Assembly (NCBI RefSeq): GCF_902705875.1
Contig: NZ_CACSIK010000001.1
Coordinates: forward strand, 1,419,994 to 1,483,993
Source of the DNA: Zhongshania aliphaticivorans
Lineage (GTDB): Bacteria > Pseudomonadota > Gammaproteobacteria > Pseudomonadales > Spongiibacteraceae
Length of the DNA stretch: 64,000 nt
Direction of reading: 5' to 3'
The notes beneath the pieces are model-generated. The model saw only the letters and a list, made by a program, of their open reading frames with translations, did no database searches and was not told the DNA's origin. The position numbers and the translations under genes were made by a program. Positions 36,698-45,935 of the stretch are shown in pieces; the stretch's first letter is position 1; every line of letters begins with the position of its first letter.

Positions 36698-36725
36698 CTG
36701 ATAGTGACTAGCCTATCATCGCTGT

Positions 36726-36748
36726 AGCCCACCTTGTGCGGGCTTTTT
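36726..36748 (+). terminator. Terminator after the FadB-like gene
   Basis: AGCCC and GGGCT form a 5-bp GC-rich stem around a 9-base loop, followed by TTTTT. It is located 28 bases past the stop codon. Confidence 0.75.
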
Positions 36749-36859
36749 ATATGTGGTGTATTTTTATGATTGGTGCTTGAGCTTAGTAGATAAAGTTGCT
36801 AGATAGCGTATCCTGTCTTCTGGTATCTTTTTTATTTAGCAAAGGGCCATTGTGTAGAA

Positions 36860-38029
36860 GTGAAATATTTTCCTTATTTTCAGCCAATTATTGATATTAA
36901 TAAAATGTCTATTGTCGGCTACGAGGCGCTTGGTAGAGTACGTGCCGATAATGGCGATGCGGTTTCTGTGGGAGCTATGTTCGGAGACGCGAGCTTTAAC
37001 CGTCGTGATTTATTAGCGATGGATCGGAGTGTCAGAGAGCAGGCTATTTCTTATTTTTCAAAAAGTCCTCAAGATGTTTTTTTATCCCTAAATTTATCGC
37101 CCGAGTGGATGGATTATATTGCTGACTCTGTGCCAGTGCCAACACTGGATATGGTTGAAAAGTGGGGGGTAGAGCCCTCACGAGTGGTAATTGAATTTGT
37201 TGAAGGTGCAGGTGATAACGATAACATGCAGCGATTATTAGCGCGTTATCGGGCCGCTGGAATGCGGGTTGCCATTGATGATTTTGGCTCTGGGTTTTCT
37301 CATTTGGATAGAATTATTGCCCTTGAACCAGACATCCTTAAATTGGACATGAATTTATTTAAGCGTGCCATGGCGGGTGGTGTGTCTCAGGAAGTGGTGC
37401 AAAGTATTGCCTATTTGGCACGGCGCACGGGCAGTAAATTATTGTGTGAAGGTGTTGAAACAGAACAAGAGTTTTATTATGCCTTGGAGTGCGGAGCACG
37501 ATATATGCAAGGCTACTTTTTCTGGCCGGCACTGCCTGAGTTTATCGATGTTGATTCCCCCAAAGAGCTGGTTCGGCCGCTATTAGCGAGTTTTGTAAAT
37601 CAGAATGTTGATAATGAAAAACAGCGCATCCAGTACATGACAAATATGGAGTCATATTTTCTATCTGTACAAGCTGCGGTAAACGGCAGAAGCCTGGAAT
37701 ATGCGGCGTTGGCAGAGGCGCCAGCGGGCTTGTTGCGGGTGTTTTTGTGTGATGATTGTGGCGAACAGATATCGCCAAATTACGAGGTAGTTAATCAAAC
37801 TGATGGCCGTGTTTGGCAACAAGACCATGTAGATTTGGGTTCAAATTGGTCTATGCGACCCTATTTTTATCAGGCTCTTGCGGCTAAACAATTACAACAG
37901 AACACCCACATTGCCTCGTCGCCCTATCGGGATATACGCACGGGTTATTTGTGTCAAACCATTGCAATGTTCTTAACAGAAAATCGAATGTTATTCGCAG
38001 ACATTAAGTGTTTGGATGAGGCTAATTGA
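36860..38029 (+). CDS. EAL-domain cyclic-di-GMP phosphodiesterase with C-terminal sensor-like domain
   Basis: This 389-residue protein has an EAL domain at about 1-245 that keeps the catalytic signatures: YEALGRV, NLSPEWMD, EFVEG, IDDFGSGFSHL, LKLD and CEGVE. It is therefore predicted to hydrolyse c-di-GMP. The C-terminal ~140 residues resemble the YkuI_C/EAL-associated PAS-like domain (SMRPYFYQALA). There is no transmembrane segment. The start is GTG 36860 (an AGAAG upstream). The gene is followed by a GGCT-family gene after a 7-base gap, so the two are probably cotranscribed. Confidence 0.88.
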   Translation: MKYFPYFQPIIDINKMSIVGYEALGRVRADNGDAVSVGAMFGDASFNRRDLLAMDRSVREQAISYFSKSPQDVFLSLNLSPEWMDYIADSVPVPTLDMVEKWGVEPSRVVIEFVEGAGDNDNMQRLLARYRAAGMRVAIDDFGSGFSHLDRIIALEPDILKLDMNLFKRAMAGGVSQEVVQSIAYLARRTGSKLLCEGVETEQEFYYALECGARYMQGYFFWPALPEFIDVDSPKELVRPLLASFVNQNVDNEKQRIQYMTNMESYFLSVQAAVNGRSLEYAALAEAPAGLLRVFLCDDCGEQISPNYEVVNQTDGRVWQQDHVDLGSNWSMRPYFYQALAAKQLQQNTHIASSPYRDIRTGYLCQTIAMFLTENRMLFADIKCLDEAN

Positions 38030-38036
38030 GACAGTC

Positions 38037-38462
38037 ATGACAGTCGTTTTTACCTACGGTAGCTTGATGTGTGACGACATTATGGCCGCGGTAACTGGCA
38101 GTGACACGCTGCTAAATGAAGCAGCTGTTTTAGCGGGCTATAAGCGCTATGCGATACTTGATGAGGCTTTTCCTGCGGTTGTTGCAGAGCCTTTGGCGAG
38201 CGTTGTTGGTAAAGTTTACACTGGGGTTGATGAGACAAACTTGGCGCGATTAGATGCCTTTGAAGGCGAATGGTATTCGCGTAAATCTCTTCAGGTAAGG
38301 GGTGTTGATGAGCAAAGCATTAACGCTGAAGTGTATGTTTTAAGACCAGAATATAGCAGTGTGTTAGCGCCTTGGTCATGGAGCTATGAATATTTCTTAG
38401 AACATGGAAGGCAGGCTTTTATGGCGCAATATATTGGCTATCAGCGCCTGTTTGATCGGTAA
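38037..38462 (+). CDS. Gamma-glutamylcyclotransferase-family (AIG2-like) protein
   Basis: This ~141-residue protein has the BtrG/GGCT fold signature TYGSLMCDDI at residues 4-15 and the FEGEWYSR segment with a conserved acidic residue. Family members act on gamma-glutamyl amines or peptides, or have no known activity. I chose ATG 38037 over an upstream frame start at 38016. The last 44 bases overlap the end of the converging ferredoxin-reductase gene, so one of the two ends could be mis-assigned only if a base error is present; both reading frames look genuine. Confidence 0.82.
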   Translation: MTVVFTYGSLMCDDIMAAVTGSDTLLNEAAVLAGYKRYAILDEAFPAVVAEPLASVVGKVYTGVDETNLARLDAFEGEWYSRKSLQVRGVDEQSINAEVYVLRPEYSSVLAPWSWSYEYFLEHGRQAFMAQYIGYQRLFDR

Positions 38463-39381
38463 AATTAATATACTCTTCGCAAATAATATTTCTCGGTGAC
38501 GCCCCTAACATAAAACACTTTTTGCGGGTTGTGGTGACAAAGTTTTCCCCTCCACAAAGGTATATTCGTTGGTTTCGTAAATCTGACTTGAGTGTGGTGA
38601 GTTTGGCATTTAACTCATTTTTTGGGCATGTTTCAAAAGAGAATTGAGGATTGTCATTTTGGAGTGCGTGTAATTGCTGTTCAGCATAACAATGGCCATC
38701 TGAGCTGACACTGATGATTTCAATCTCAGCGGTGTGATTGTGGTTGAGGGCATCACGGGCTATGCCGATCAGGGGAGCAATTCCGGTACCTGCGCCGACC
38801 AGTAGCAGTTTTTGATCTGCTTGTTCTGAGCGGTAGCTGAAGTCGCCTAAAGGTCCTTGAATTTCTAGCGTGTCTCCCACTTCAGCGGTATTGAGTAACT
38901 GTTTACTGATAAGACCATTTTGATGAAGGTGGATATGCAGCTCTATAAAGGGGTCTAGGCGTGCCACGCTAGCTATTGAATAACAGCGGGCTGCATCATT
39001 TAGCCAAAGTGTAATGTACTGGCCTGCAAGCCAGCGAATGCGGCTGTGAAGCCGTAGACATAAGGTTTTATCATCAAGGAGAAATTTTTCGCCAACCGTG
39101 GCGGGTATTTTTTGTGCGGCTAAATCCACACAACTTAAGGTCATGTCATCCTTGGGAATACAGCGGCAGGCTAAAAAGTGGCCTTGACGAATGTGCTGGC
39201 TACTTAGGCCTTGTGTAGACTCTGCAGGTATACTCTTGCTGTCGGTTTGAAGCATGCAGGCTTGACATGCACCAGAGCGACAGCCATAGGGAATACTTAC
39301 TTTATGGCGTAGCAGGGTGTCTAAAACAGACTCGTCTTCGAGACAGCTGTATATTTGATTTTGATAGTGTAAATAAGGCAT
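38419..39381 (-). CDS. Ferredoxin-NAD(P)H reductase type electron-transfer protein (2Fe-2S plus FNR domains)
   Basis: This ~320-residue protein begins with a plant-type 2Fe-2S domain (ligands C34, C39, C42 and C72 or C74). It continues with an FNR-type FAD domain (RCYSIAS, GPLGDFSY) and an NAD(P) domain (GAGTGIAPL, YLCGGENF), ending in EEYINF-type residues. It resembles oxygenase reductase components and CDP-6-deoxy-glucoseen reductase. No oxygenase partner gene is adjacent. The start is ATG 39381; a GTG at 39414 is possible. It overlaps the end of the GGCT gene by 44 bases. Confidence 0.85.
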   Translation of the reverse strand: MPYLHYQNQIYSCLEDESVLDTLLRHKVSIPYGCRSGACQACMLQTDSKSIPAESTQGLSSQHIRQGHFLACRCIPKDDMTLSCVDLAAQKIPATVGEKFLLDDKTLCLRLHSRIRWLAGQYITLWLNDAARCYSIASVARLDPFIELHIHLHQNGLISKQLLNTAEVGDTLEIQGPLGDFSYRSEQADQKLLLVGAGTGIAPLIGIARDALNHNHTAEIEIISVSSDGHCYAEQQLHALQNDNPQFSFETCPKNELNAKLTTLKSDLRNQRIYLCGGENFVTTTRKKCFMLGASPRNIICEEYINFTDQTGADSQYIAP

Positions 39382-39540
39382 TAGGGATTCGCTGTAACTA
39401 GGCGACAGTCGCACAATGAAACAAATCGTTGTTTCAATTCACCCTATAGTGAGGTTTAAGTGAAGACATATCAAATAAATGGCTACTTGCATTGAGGTCA
39501 TCTTCAGATCATTGGCTTAGTGAATTTTGACGGAGATGGC

Positions 39541-40212
39541 ATGAAAAGCAGTGATTACGATAGTGAGATTCTTAGTTCATGGCAGAAAAATGCTGAGCCA
39601 TGGACCTGTGCGGTGAGAGACGGTGAAATATATAGTCGAGTGACCGTTACCGATGCGGCGATTATAAAGGCAGTAATGGACGCATCGCCAAAACGTGTTC
39701 TGGATTTGGGGTGTGGTGAGGGTTGGCTGGTTCGTGCTCTGGCAGATGTGAATATTGACGCAGTTGGTATGGATGGGATACCGGCGTTAATTGATAATGC
39801 GCGAGCATTGGGTGGTGATTTTCGTCAGATGTCCTTTCAAGCGTTTGCGATGAATGGTTGGTCAGATGAAGTTGATTGTGCAGTGTTTAATTTTTCTTTA
39901 CTGGGTGAAACGATAGTAGCTGATGTACTCCGGGTGATTCCCTTAATACTAAGCACCAACGGTCAGTGTATTATTCAGACACTTCATCCTGCGTATGTGG
40001 CGGAGCCATATATTGATGGTTGGCGAGAGGGGTGTTGGTCGGGCTTTAGCGAACGATTTAGTGAAGCTGCGCCGTGGTATTTCCGCACTTTATCGTCATG
40101 GTTAAGTTTATTTTCTGACTCGAGGTTACAGTTAATTGCGATGCATGAGCCTATTAACCCCGAAACAGCTAAGCCAGCGTCAGTGATATTTGTTTTAAAG
40201 GTAAAATCTTAG
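39541..40212 (+). CDS. Class I SAM-dependent methyltransferase
   Basis: This ~223-residue protein has motif I LDLGCGEGWLVRAL near residue 60, a DxD-like acidic residue in VGMDG, and the ADVLRVIPLIL / IIQTLHP segments of motif III. The ATG 39541 has a GGAG site five bases upstream, which decides it over GTG 39520. The substrate cannot be inferred. It stands alone between a divergent reductase and a TM2-domain gene. Confidence 0.86.
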   Translation: MKSSDYDSEILSSWQKNAEPWTCAVRDGEIYSRVTVTDAAIIKAVMDASPKRVLDLGCGEGWLVRALADVNIDAVGMDGIPALIDNARALGGDFRQMSFQAFAMNGWSDEVDCAVFNFSLLGETIVADVLRVIPLILSTNGQCIIQTLHPAYVAEPYIDGWREGCWSGFSERFSEAAPWYFRTLSSWLSLFSDSRLQLIAMHEPINPETAKPASVIFVLKVKS

Positions 40213-40320
40213 AACTTCTGCTTGGTTTGGCGTAATCTTTAGCTCAAGGTCATAATCACCTACACTCTGCATCTGCTTTTTTGTCTGCGTCGCCGTATTT
40301 AGCACCAGGAGCTAAACTTG

Positions 40321-40716
40321 ATGAATAATACCCATAGTAAAGTAGTTGGCTATATTTTATGGATATTTGGCTTTATGGGGGCGCATCGTTTTTACTACGG
40401 TAAACCTATAAGCGGAACGATCTATTTTTTTACCTTGGGTGTGTTTTTAATCGGTTGGCTCATCGATCTATTTCTTATTCCTAGCATGGATCGCAGTGCA
40501 GATTCGACATACGCATCGGGAACTACAAGTTATACGATGACTTGGGTGCTATTAACCTTTTTAGGGATATTTGGTTTACATCGTTTTTATATGGGTAAGT
40601 GGTTCACGGCAATTTTATATTTATTGACCGGCGGACTGTTTTTACTCGGTATCATTTATGACTATTGGACCTTGAATCAACAGATTAGTGAGAAAAATTC
40701 CTCTTTATTTTCCTAA
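40321..40716 (+). CDS. TM2-domain membrane protein (duplicated)
   Basis: This 131-residue protein carries two TM2 units: one with FGFMGAHRFYYGK and one with GIFGLHRFYMGK, each followed by two hydrophobic helices. The DRF/HRFY motif is the hallmark of TM2 proteins, whose role is unknown. The ATG 40321 has a CAGGAG site. The gene is single. Confidence 0.85.
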   Translation: MNNTHSKVVGYILWIFGFMGAHRFYYGKPISGTIYFFTLGVFLIGWLIDLFLIPSMDRSADSTYASGTTSYTMTWVLLTFLGIFGLHRFYMGKWFTAILYLLTGGLFLLGIIYDYWTLNQQISEKNSSLFS

Positions 40717-40735
40717 GGGCTAGATTAAATGCTGG

Positions 40736-40754
40736 CAAGCAAGAGGGTTGCTTG
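40736..40754 (+). terminator. Weak stem-loop after the TM2 gene
   Basis: CAAGCAA-GAGGG-TTGCTTG, a 7-bp perfect stem 19 bases past the stop. No T tract follows, so it is only a possible terminator. Confidence 0.35.
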
Positions 40755-40817
40755 TGTTGGTGAAAAAGATCATCTAGTCATGCTTATATACTGTCATATT
40801 TCTTCTCTAGGGTTTTA

Positions 40818-42080
40818 ATGCAGGTTTTAGTGATAGGTTATGTTTGGCCAGAGCCAAATTCTTCAGCTGCCGGTAGGCGCATGATGGATTTGATTGGGGT
40901 ATTCAAAGCGCGTGGCGCTCAGATTACTTTTGCGAGTGCCGCCCAGCGTGGTGAGCATAGTGTTGATCTTGAGGCGCAGGGTGTTGTCACCGCCAGTATC
41001 TCCTTAAATTGTTCTAGCTTCGATAGCTTTGTGGCTGAATTAAAACCAGAGGTGGTCATCTTTGACCGTTTTTTTACCGAAGAACAGTTTGGCTGGCGCG
41101 TTGAGCGCAGCTGTGCCTCAGCTTTACGCATACTCGACACTGAAGATTTACACTGTTTGCGCCACGCCAGGCATCAAGCCTTAAAACAAGGGCGGCAGGT
41201 TCAGCGCGAAGACTTCTTTGGCGAATTGGCACAGCGAGAAATTGCGGCAATTTGGCGTTGTGATTTAAGTCTTATTATTTCCGACTATGAGTTCAATCTT
41301 CTGCAGCATACTTTTGGGGTGGCCAAAGACGTGTTGCATTATTTGCCGTTGCTGGCATTGCGTGATGCTTACGATGTGAGTGAGTGGCGACGTTTTTCTG
41401 ATCGTCAACATTGTGTTGTTATCGGTAATTTTCGGCACGCGCCAAATTGGGATGCCGTTCAATATTTACGATCTCAGATATGGCCAAAAATTCGTAAATC
41501 AATCCCCACGCTTGAATGTCATATTTACGGCGCTTACCCGCCGCCAAAAGCCTTGCAGCTACACAGTGAGAAACTAGGCTTTTTAGTTAAAGGTTGGGCT
41601 ACCGACGCTGCCGCCGTGGTTGAGGGGGCGCGTTTATGTTTGGCACCATTGCGGTTTGGCGCTGGTCAGAAAGGAAAGTTACTTGAGGCGATGGAGTGCG
41701 GAACACCGTCTATTACCAGTGATATTGGCGCTGAGGGTATGCATGGAGAGATGCCTTGGTGTGGGGCTATTGTGAAAGACTCCGCGCAATTTGCAGAGGA
41801 TTTTGCGGCTGCAGTGCTGCGGTTTTATGAAGACCAAGCTGCTTGGCAAGCTGCGCAACTACAAGGGCGGGCGCTCATTGCTTCGCGTTTTTCTCGTAAT
41901 GCGCATTTGGCGCAGTTTGAACAGCGAATTGATGAATTACTCCCCCAGCTTGAGCGACACAGAATGCTGCATTTTAACAGCGTGATGCTCCGCCACCAAA
42001 CACTGAAAAGCCACCAGTATATGTCGCAGTGGATCGAGGCAAAAAACCGCTTGGCCGCGGTAGATGGCGATGTTTTATGA
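40818..42080 (+). CDS. Glycosyltransferase (GT-B, family 4-like)
   Basis: This 420-residue protein has an N-terminal VLVIGYVWPEPNSSAAGRR segment and a C-terminal Rossmann half with LAPLRFGAGQKGKLLEAMECGTPSITSD, typical of GT4-family enzymes. The first motif starts with PxPNxSAAGxR, seen in polysaccharide glycosyltransferases. The donor and acceptor are unknown. No polysaccharide gene cluster is adjacent. The start is ATG with AGGG upstream. The last residues are polar with a His-rich stretch (LRHQTLKSHQ). Confidence 0.83.
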   Translation: MQVLVIGYVWPEPNSSAAGRRMMDLIGVFKARGAQITFASAAQRGEHSVDLEAQGVVTASISLNCSSFDSFVAELKPEVVIFDRFFTEEQFGWRVERSCASALRILDTEDLHCLRHARHQALKQGRQVQREDFFGELAQREIAAIWRCDLSLIISDYEFNLLQHTFGVAKDVLHYLPLLALRDAYDVSEWRRFSDRQHCVVIGNFRHAPNWDAVQYLRSQIWPKIRKSIPTLECHIYGAYPPPKALQLHSEKLGFLVKGWATDAAAVVEGARLCLAPLRFGAGQKGKLLEAMECGTPSITSDIGAEGMHGEMPWCGAIVKDSAQFAEDFAAAVLRFYEDQAAWQAAQLQGRALIASRFSRNAHLAQFEQRIDELLPQLERHRMLHFNSVMLRHQTLKSHQYMSQWIEAKNRLAAVDGDVL

Positions 42081-42203
42081 GCATTGCATTTAACGTATAA
42101 ATCTGCGAATGTTGTTTAGCTTTACAGTTTGTTTTTCATCTAATAATAAAATGATGCTGGTGCGCAGGCTTTTTAAAGTATAGCTGGCGGAGGTGGGAGC
42201 GGT

Positions 42204-42959
42204 ATGCAGCACATGATTTTTGATGCGCATTTACACATAATTGATCCGGTCTTTCCACTGGTTAGCAATGACGGGTATATTCCAGAGGCTTTCACTGTTG
42301 ACGACTACGTAGGTCAAACGGCGTCGCTAGGAGTAGGTGGTGGCGCGGTAGTGTCGGGGTCATTTCAAACCTTTGATCAAAGTTATCTAGTGACCGCATT
42401 AGCCGCATTGGGACCTACTTTTGTAGGGGTAACGCAGCTCCCTTTTTCGGTGAGTGATGAAGATTTAATCCTATTGGCGGGGCACGGTGTTAGAGCCGTT
42501 CGCTTTAATTTACGGCGAGGTGGCTCTGAAACGAGTGAGCATCTATGCGAGTTCGCGCACCGTATTTATGATCTACTGGGTTGGCATATTGAAATTTATG
42601 CTGATTGTAAAACATTAGATAGTCTTGCCGGTAAATTGTGTCAGCTACCGGCTGTTAGTATTGATCATCTTGGCCTGTCAAAGGCAGGTTTACCGCTACT
42701 GTATCAGCTTGCTGAAAATGGTGTCAGGGTAAAGGCTACGGGGTTTGGCAGGGTGGATTTTGCCGTCAGTCAAGCCATCAGGCGTTTATATGATATTAAC
42801 CCTGATGCCCTGATGTTTGGTACCGACCTACCCTCCACTCGATCTCCACGCGCGTTTAATCCAGTGGATATTGAAATTATTGGCAATGCGCTTGGGGATG
42901 CTGCAACAAAGAAGGTGCTGTGGGATAATGCGGCCGCTTTTTATCGACTTGGCGTGTGA
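42204..42959 (+). CDS. Metal-dependent hydrolase (amidohydrolase-2 family)
   Basis: This 251-residue TIM-barrel protein has the HxH motif in DAHLHIIDP, a central IDHLG, and a C-terminal metal-binding TDLP motif (MFGTDLPST). The family includes 2-pyrone-4,6-dicarboxylate hydrolase-like and lactone hydrolases. GGAGG precedes the ATG. The substrate is unresolved. The next gene lies 270 bases away, with no obvious RNA element between. Confidence 0.82.
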   Translation: MQHMIFDAHLHIIDPVFPLVSNDGYIPEAFTVDDYVGQTASLGVGGGAVVSGSFQTFDQSYLVTALAALGPTFVGVTQLPFSVSDEDLILLAGHGVRAVRFNLRRGGSETSEHLCEFAHRIYDLLGWHIEIYADCKTLDSLAGKLCQLPAVSIDHLGLSKAGLPLLYQLAENGVRVKATGFGRVDFAVSQAIRRLYDINPDALMFGTDLPSTRSPRAFNPVDIEIIGNALGDAATKKVLWDNAAAFYRLGV

Positions 42960-43229
42960 GTAGGTTCATATAAAACGTTGCTCGTCGCTACAAGGTATTT
43001 ATTGTTATTCAACCCTCTGATTTATGCTATGCATCAAGCTGCAAGTAGGCGGGTTTGTGTAGAGTATTGATGGTGTGCATTTGGGTTTTGAATATTATCA
43101 TCCCTGATAAACACGCAGAATCCATGAGTAGAGTATGTATCAACCAAGCATTAATCCCTCTGTCGTGTTATTTCTCTTACGTCCTAGTTTAAATCAACGT
43201 GATCAATTTTCAGCCTTGAGCTCTTTGTC

Positions 43230-44171
43230 ATGTTAACGGCGACTGCTTATGTCGCCGCCGTTTGCTTGTCGTCAGTACTGCTTGATCGACTTCTTGGTGA
43301 GCTGCGCAGCTGGCATCCCTTAGTTGGTTTTGGTAACGCAGCTAAATGGCTTGAGCGGTTATTAAATCGCCCTAGCTCTGCCTTTGGATTGAGAGCACTT
43401 GGCGTTTTAGCTTGGTTTTTATTAGTCCTTCCTCCGGTGTTATTGGCTTGGTTGCTACGTTATTACTTAGCACAATATTCAGTGGTGCCGGTGTTTGTTT
43501 TGGATGTTTTGATACTCTATTGGGCAATTGGTTGGCGTAGTTTATGTGAGCATATTCGACCTATAGGTTTGGCTTTGGCTGCGGGGGACGTTTCTACAGC
43601 TCGGGTTAAAGTAGGTTATTTAGTCAGTCGTGACACAGCAGGGTTGGACGAGGAGCAGATATTGGCTGCGAGCATGGAGACCACGCTAGAAAATAGTAAT
43701 GACGCTTTATTTGGATCCTTATTTTGGTTTGCAGTCGCTGGGCCGGCGGGTGTTGTATTACACCGTTTAGCGAATACATTAGACGCGATGTGGGGTTATA
43801 AAAATAGCCGATATTATTATTATGGTTGGTGGGCTGCACGCAGTGATGATCTGCTTAATTTTATACCTGCACAACTAACTGCATTTGGATTTAGTGTGCT
43901 GGCGTTATCGCGACGAGGGTTTGTGTGCTGGTTTGGGCAAGGTTGGCGTTGGAAAAGTATTAACGCTGGTTCAGTGATGGCAAGTGGCGCGGCTTCCCTT
44001 AATGTTCGCCTAGGCGGCGAGGCTAGTTATCATGGTGAAACACGACAACGCGCCGACCTGGGGTGTGGATCTAAACCGGCCGTGAAAGATATAGAACGGA
44101 GCATTGCTTTGATAAATCGGCTCCTGGTGTGGTGGTTTATTGTTTTGCTGATGATGGGAGTATTGGTGTGA
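43230..44171 (+). CDS. cbiB: Adenosylcobinamide-phosphate synthase
   Basis: This 313-residue inner-membrane protein is called CbiB (also CobD in aerobic nomenclature). It joins the (R)-1-amino-2-propanol phosphate side chain to adenosylcobyric acid in cobalamin synthesis. Several hydrophobic helices are visible, and the motifs DRLLGELRSWHPLVGFG at the N-terminus and LGGEASYHGE near the C-terminus are diagnostic. The stop overlaps the start of the next gene (TGATG), so the two are translationally coupled. No cobalamin riboswitch motif was seen in the 270 bases before it. Confidence 0.93.
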   Translation: MLTATAYVAAVCLSSVLLDRLLGELRSWHPLVGFGNAAKWLERLLNRPSSAFGLRALGVLAWFLLVLPPVLLAWLLRYYLAQYSVVPVFVLDVLILYWAIGWRSLCEHIRPIGLALAAGDVSTARVKVGYLVSRDTAGLDEEQILAASMETTLENSNDALFGSLFWFAVAGPAGVVLHRLANTLDAMWGYKNSRYYYYGWWAARSDDLLNFIPAQLTAFGFSVLALSRRGFVCWFGQGWRWKSINAGSVMASGAASLNVRLGGEASYHGETRQRADLGCGSKPAVKDIERSIALINRLLVWWFIVLLMMGVLV

Positions 44172-45199
44172 TGGATATCCCAAAACACGGCGGCGACCCC
44201 ATCGGTCTTCCAGATACTGGGTCAAATGCTCCGATGCTGGACTTGGCTACTGGGGTAAATCCTTGGGTATGGCCTGTGCCTACGCCACCGATAGAATGTT
44301 ACGGTAAGTTGCCTTATTTTAGTGAGGCATTACAGCAGGCTGCAGCTCAGTACTATGGCGTTGCTGCAGAACATATTTTAGCCACTGCGGGAAGTCAGCC
44401 CGTTATTCAGCTTTTGCCTTCTCTCGCGTCTAAGGGGCGAGTATTGCTTCCCGCCGTTGGGTACGAAGAACATCGTTTTCGCTGGCAATTGGCTGGTCAT
44501 AACGTATTTCGTTTTGAGTGCTATGGGCGTGATGTCATTGCCGAGCACATTTGTCGTGATTCGATAACACATTTAGTGCTGATCAGCCCTAATAATCCTA
44601 GTACCCACCAAGTGACAGTAGATGACTTAATATACTGGCGAACATTATTGCCGGATAATGGCATGCTCGTCGTCGACCAAGCATTTGCTGATGCCAACCC
44701 AGAAAGTGATGTGTCGGCCTTAGCGGGTGAGCAAGGCATTGTTTTACTGCGCTCGGTTGGTAAGTTCTTTGGTTTGCCGGGGCTTAGATTGGGTTTTGTA
44801 CTGGCTCATTCACAGTTGTTAGCAGAGCTTGATCGTCAGCTGGGTCCGTGGGCGGTAAGTGGTCCTGCGCAATGGATTGGTCAGCGAGCGCTGGTGGATG
44901 ATAATTGGCAGCAGCAGATGCTTAAAACATTGCAGTGCACTTCTACAGCACAGGCAGAAATACTAGCCGCAACGTTTAGAGACAGCGATGTACGCTGTCT
45001 TAAGTCGGGGCTGTTTATAAGCTTGGTAATGCCACTTGAAAAAGCTAAGCGATTGCAGCTTGCATGTTATCAAGTTGGCTTGTCAGTTAGGGTCTACCAC
45101 TGTGGTGGAGAAGGGTATATGCGCTGGGGATTGGCAAAAGATAGTGATGAGCTGGCTCGTCGGCTTAGTCTACTGGATCCAAACCTGCTCGCTGCGTAG
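44171..45199 (+). CDS. cobD: Threonine-phosphate decarboxylase
   Basis: This ~342-residue PLP-dependent aminotransferase-fold enzyme is CobD/CobC-type. It makes (R)-1-amino-2-propanol O-phosphate for CbiB. It has the N-terminal DLATGVNPW, a SPNNPS loop (LISPNNPSTHQ), the DQAF motif and the Schiff-base Lys in SVGKFFGLPGLRLGF. The ATG at 44171 overlaps the cbiB stop, which decides the start over an upstream frame. The two genes form a side-chain module; no other cobalamin gene is near, so this may serve cobinamide remodelling. Confidence 0.92.
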   Translation: MDIPKHGGDPIGLPDTGSNAPMLDLATGVNPWVWPVPTPPIECYGKLPYFSEALQQAAAQYYGVAAEHILATAGSQPVIQLLPSLASKGRVLLPAVGYEEHRFRWQLAGHNVFRFECYGRDVIAEHICRDSITHLVLISPNNPSTHQVTVDDLIYWRTLLPDNGMLVVDQAFADANPESDVSALAGEQGIVLLRSVGKFFGLPGLRLGFVLAHSQLLAELDRQLGPWAVSGPAQWIGQRALVDDNWQQQMLKTLQCTSTAQAEILAATFRDSDVRCLKSGLFISLVMPLEKAKRLQLACYQVGLSVRVYHCGGEGYMRWGLAKDSDELARRLSLLDPNLLAA

Positions 45200-45210
45200 A
45201 GGAGACTGAT

Positions 45211-45573
45211 ATGGCAGCTGATTCGGCATTTATTAACTACCTGATGGAGCAACTGCAGTGGGTAGGTCCTGTGAAAGGGCGAAAAATGTTTGGGGGCTAT
45301 GGGGTGTTTTTAGAGGGGCTGATGTTCGCTTTAGTCATTGATAATACCCTCTATTTGAAGATTGATAATGATAGTAAACGCGATTTTGACGCGCTTGGCT
45401 TGCCGCCTTTTACTTATTTACGTGGTGAAAAAACCATCGCGCTATCCTACTACCAAGCTCCAGAAGAAGCCCTTGATGATATGGATATGTTGATTGTCTG
45501 GGCAAATCGAGCCTACCAAGCTGCACTGCGTAGTGCGGCTGAAAAAAGTAAGAAACCGGCCAGACGTGTATAA
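45211..45573 (+). CDS. TfoX N-terminal domain family protein
   Basis: This 120-residue protein matches the TfoX_N domain: GRKMFGGYGVF, MFALVIDNTLYLK, and the DxxFTYLRGEKTIALSYYQAPEE stretch. The C-terminal TfoX_C domain that full Sxy/TfoX competence regulators have is absent. An AGAGGAGA site precedes the ATG. Role unknown; competence is not implied. It follows cobD after 11 bases and may share its transcript. Confidence 0.85.
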   Translation: MAADSAFINYLMEQLQWVGPVKGRKMFGGYGVFLEGLMFALVIDNTLYLKIDNDSKRDFDALGLPPFTYLRGEKTIALSYYQAPEEALDDMDMLIVWANRAYQAALRSAAEKSKKPARRV

Positions 45574-45604
45574 TACCCACCGATTTGGGCCCTGAGGTTT
45601 GTAT

Positions 45605-45928
45605 ATGGTTATTCAGCAAAGTATTACCGAGAAGCTACAGGCGGCGTTGAGCCCGCAATACCTTGATGTGGTTAATGAGAGCCATATGCATAGCGTACCG
45701 GCAAATTCTGAGACACATTTTAAGTTAGTGATTGTCACGGATGCCTTTAACGCAAAACGCAAGGTGGCCCGCCAACAACACGTTTATCAGCTACTCGCCG
45801 AAGAGCTAGCAGGACCAGTTCATGCCTTGGCAATGCACACCTACACACCTGATGAGTGGCAAGATAGAGCGGCTCCGGCACCGGATTCTCCAAATTGTTT
45901 AGGTGGTAGTAAAAAGGACCAAGGTTAA
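45605..45928 (+). CDS. BolA family protein
   Basis: This 107-residue protein has the BolA fold: [24 protein letters not shown], with the conserved His and FKL motif, then the [17 protein letters not shown] helix and [10 protein letters not shown]. BolA proteins partner monothiol glutaredoxins in iron-sulfur handling and respond to stress. GAGG lies seven bases before the ATG. It overlaps no gene; its stop is 7 bases before the trhO start, so cotranslation is likely. Confidence 0.92.
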   Translation: MVIQQSITEKLQAALSPQYLDVVNESHMHSVPANSETHFKLVIVTDAFNAKRKVARQQHVYQLLAEELAGPVHALAMHTYTPDEWQDRAAPAPDSPNCLGGSKKDQG

Positions 45929-45935
45929 GACTCAT

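Noticed and set aside
42960..43229. Possible cobalamin riboswitch before cbiB
   Set aside because: I looked for the conserved GCCACTG and B12-box-type segments and did not find them; the region has no evident paired structure of the right kind.
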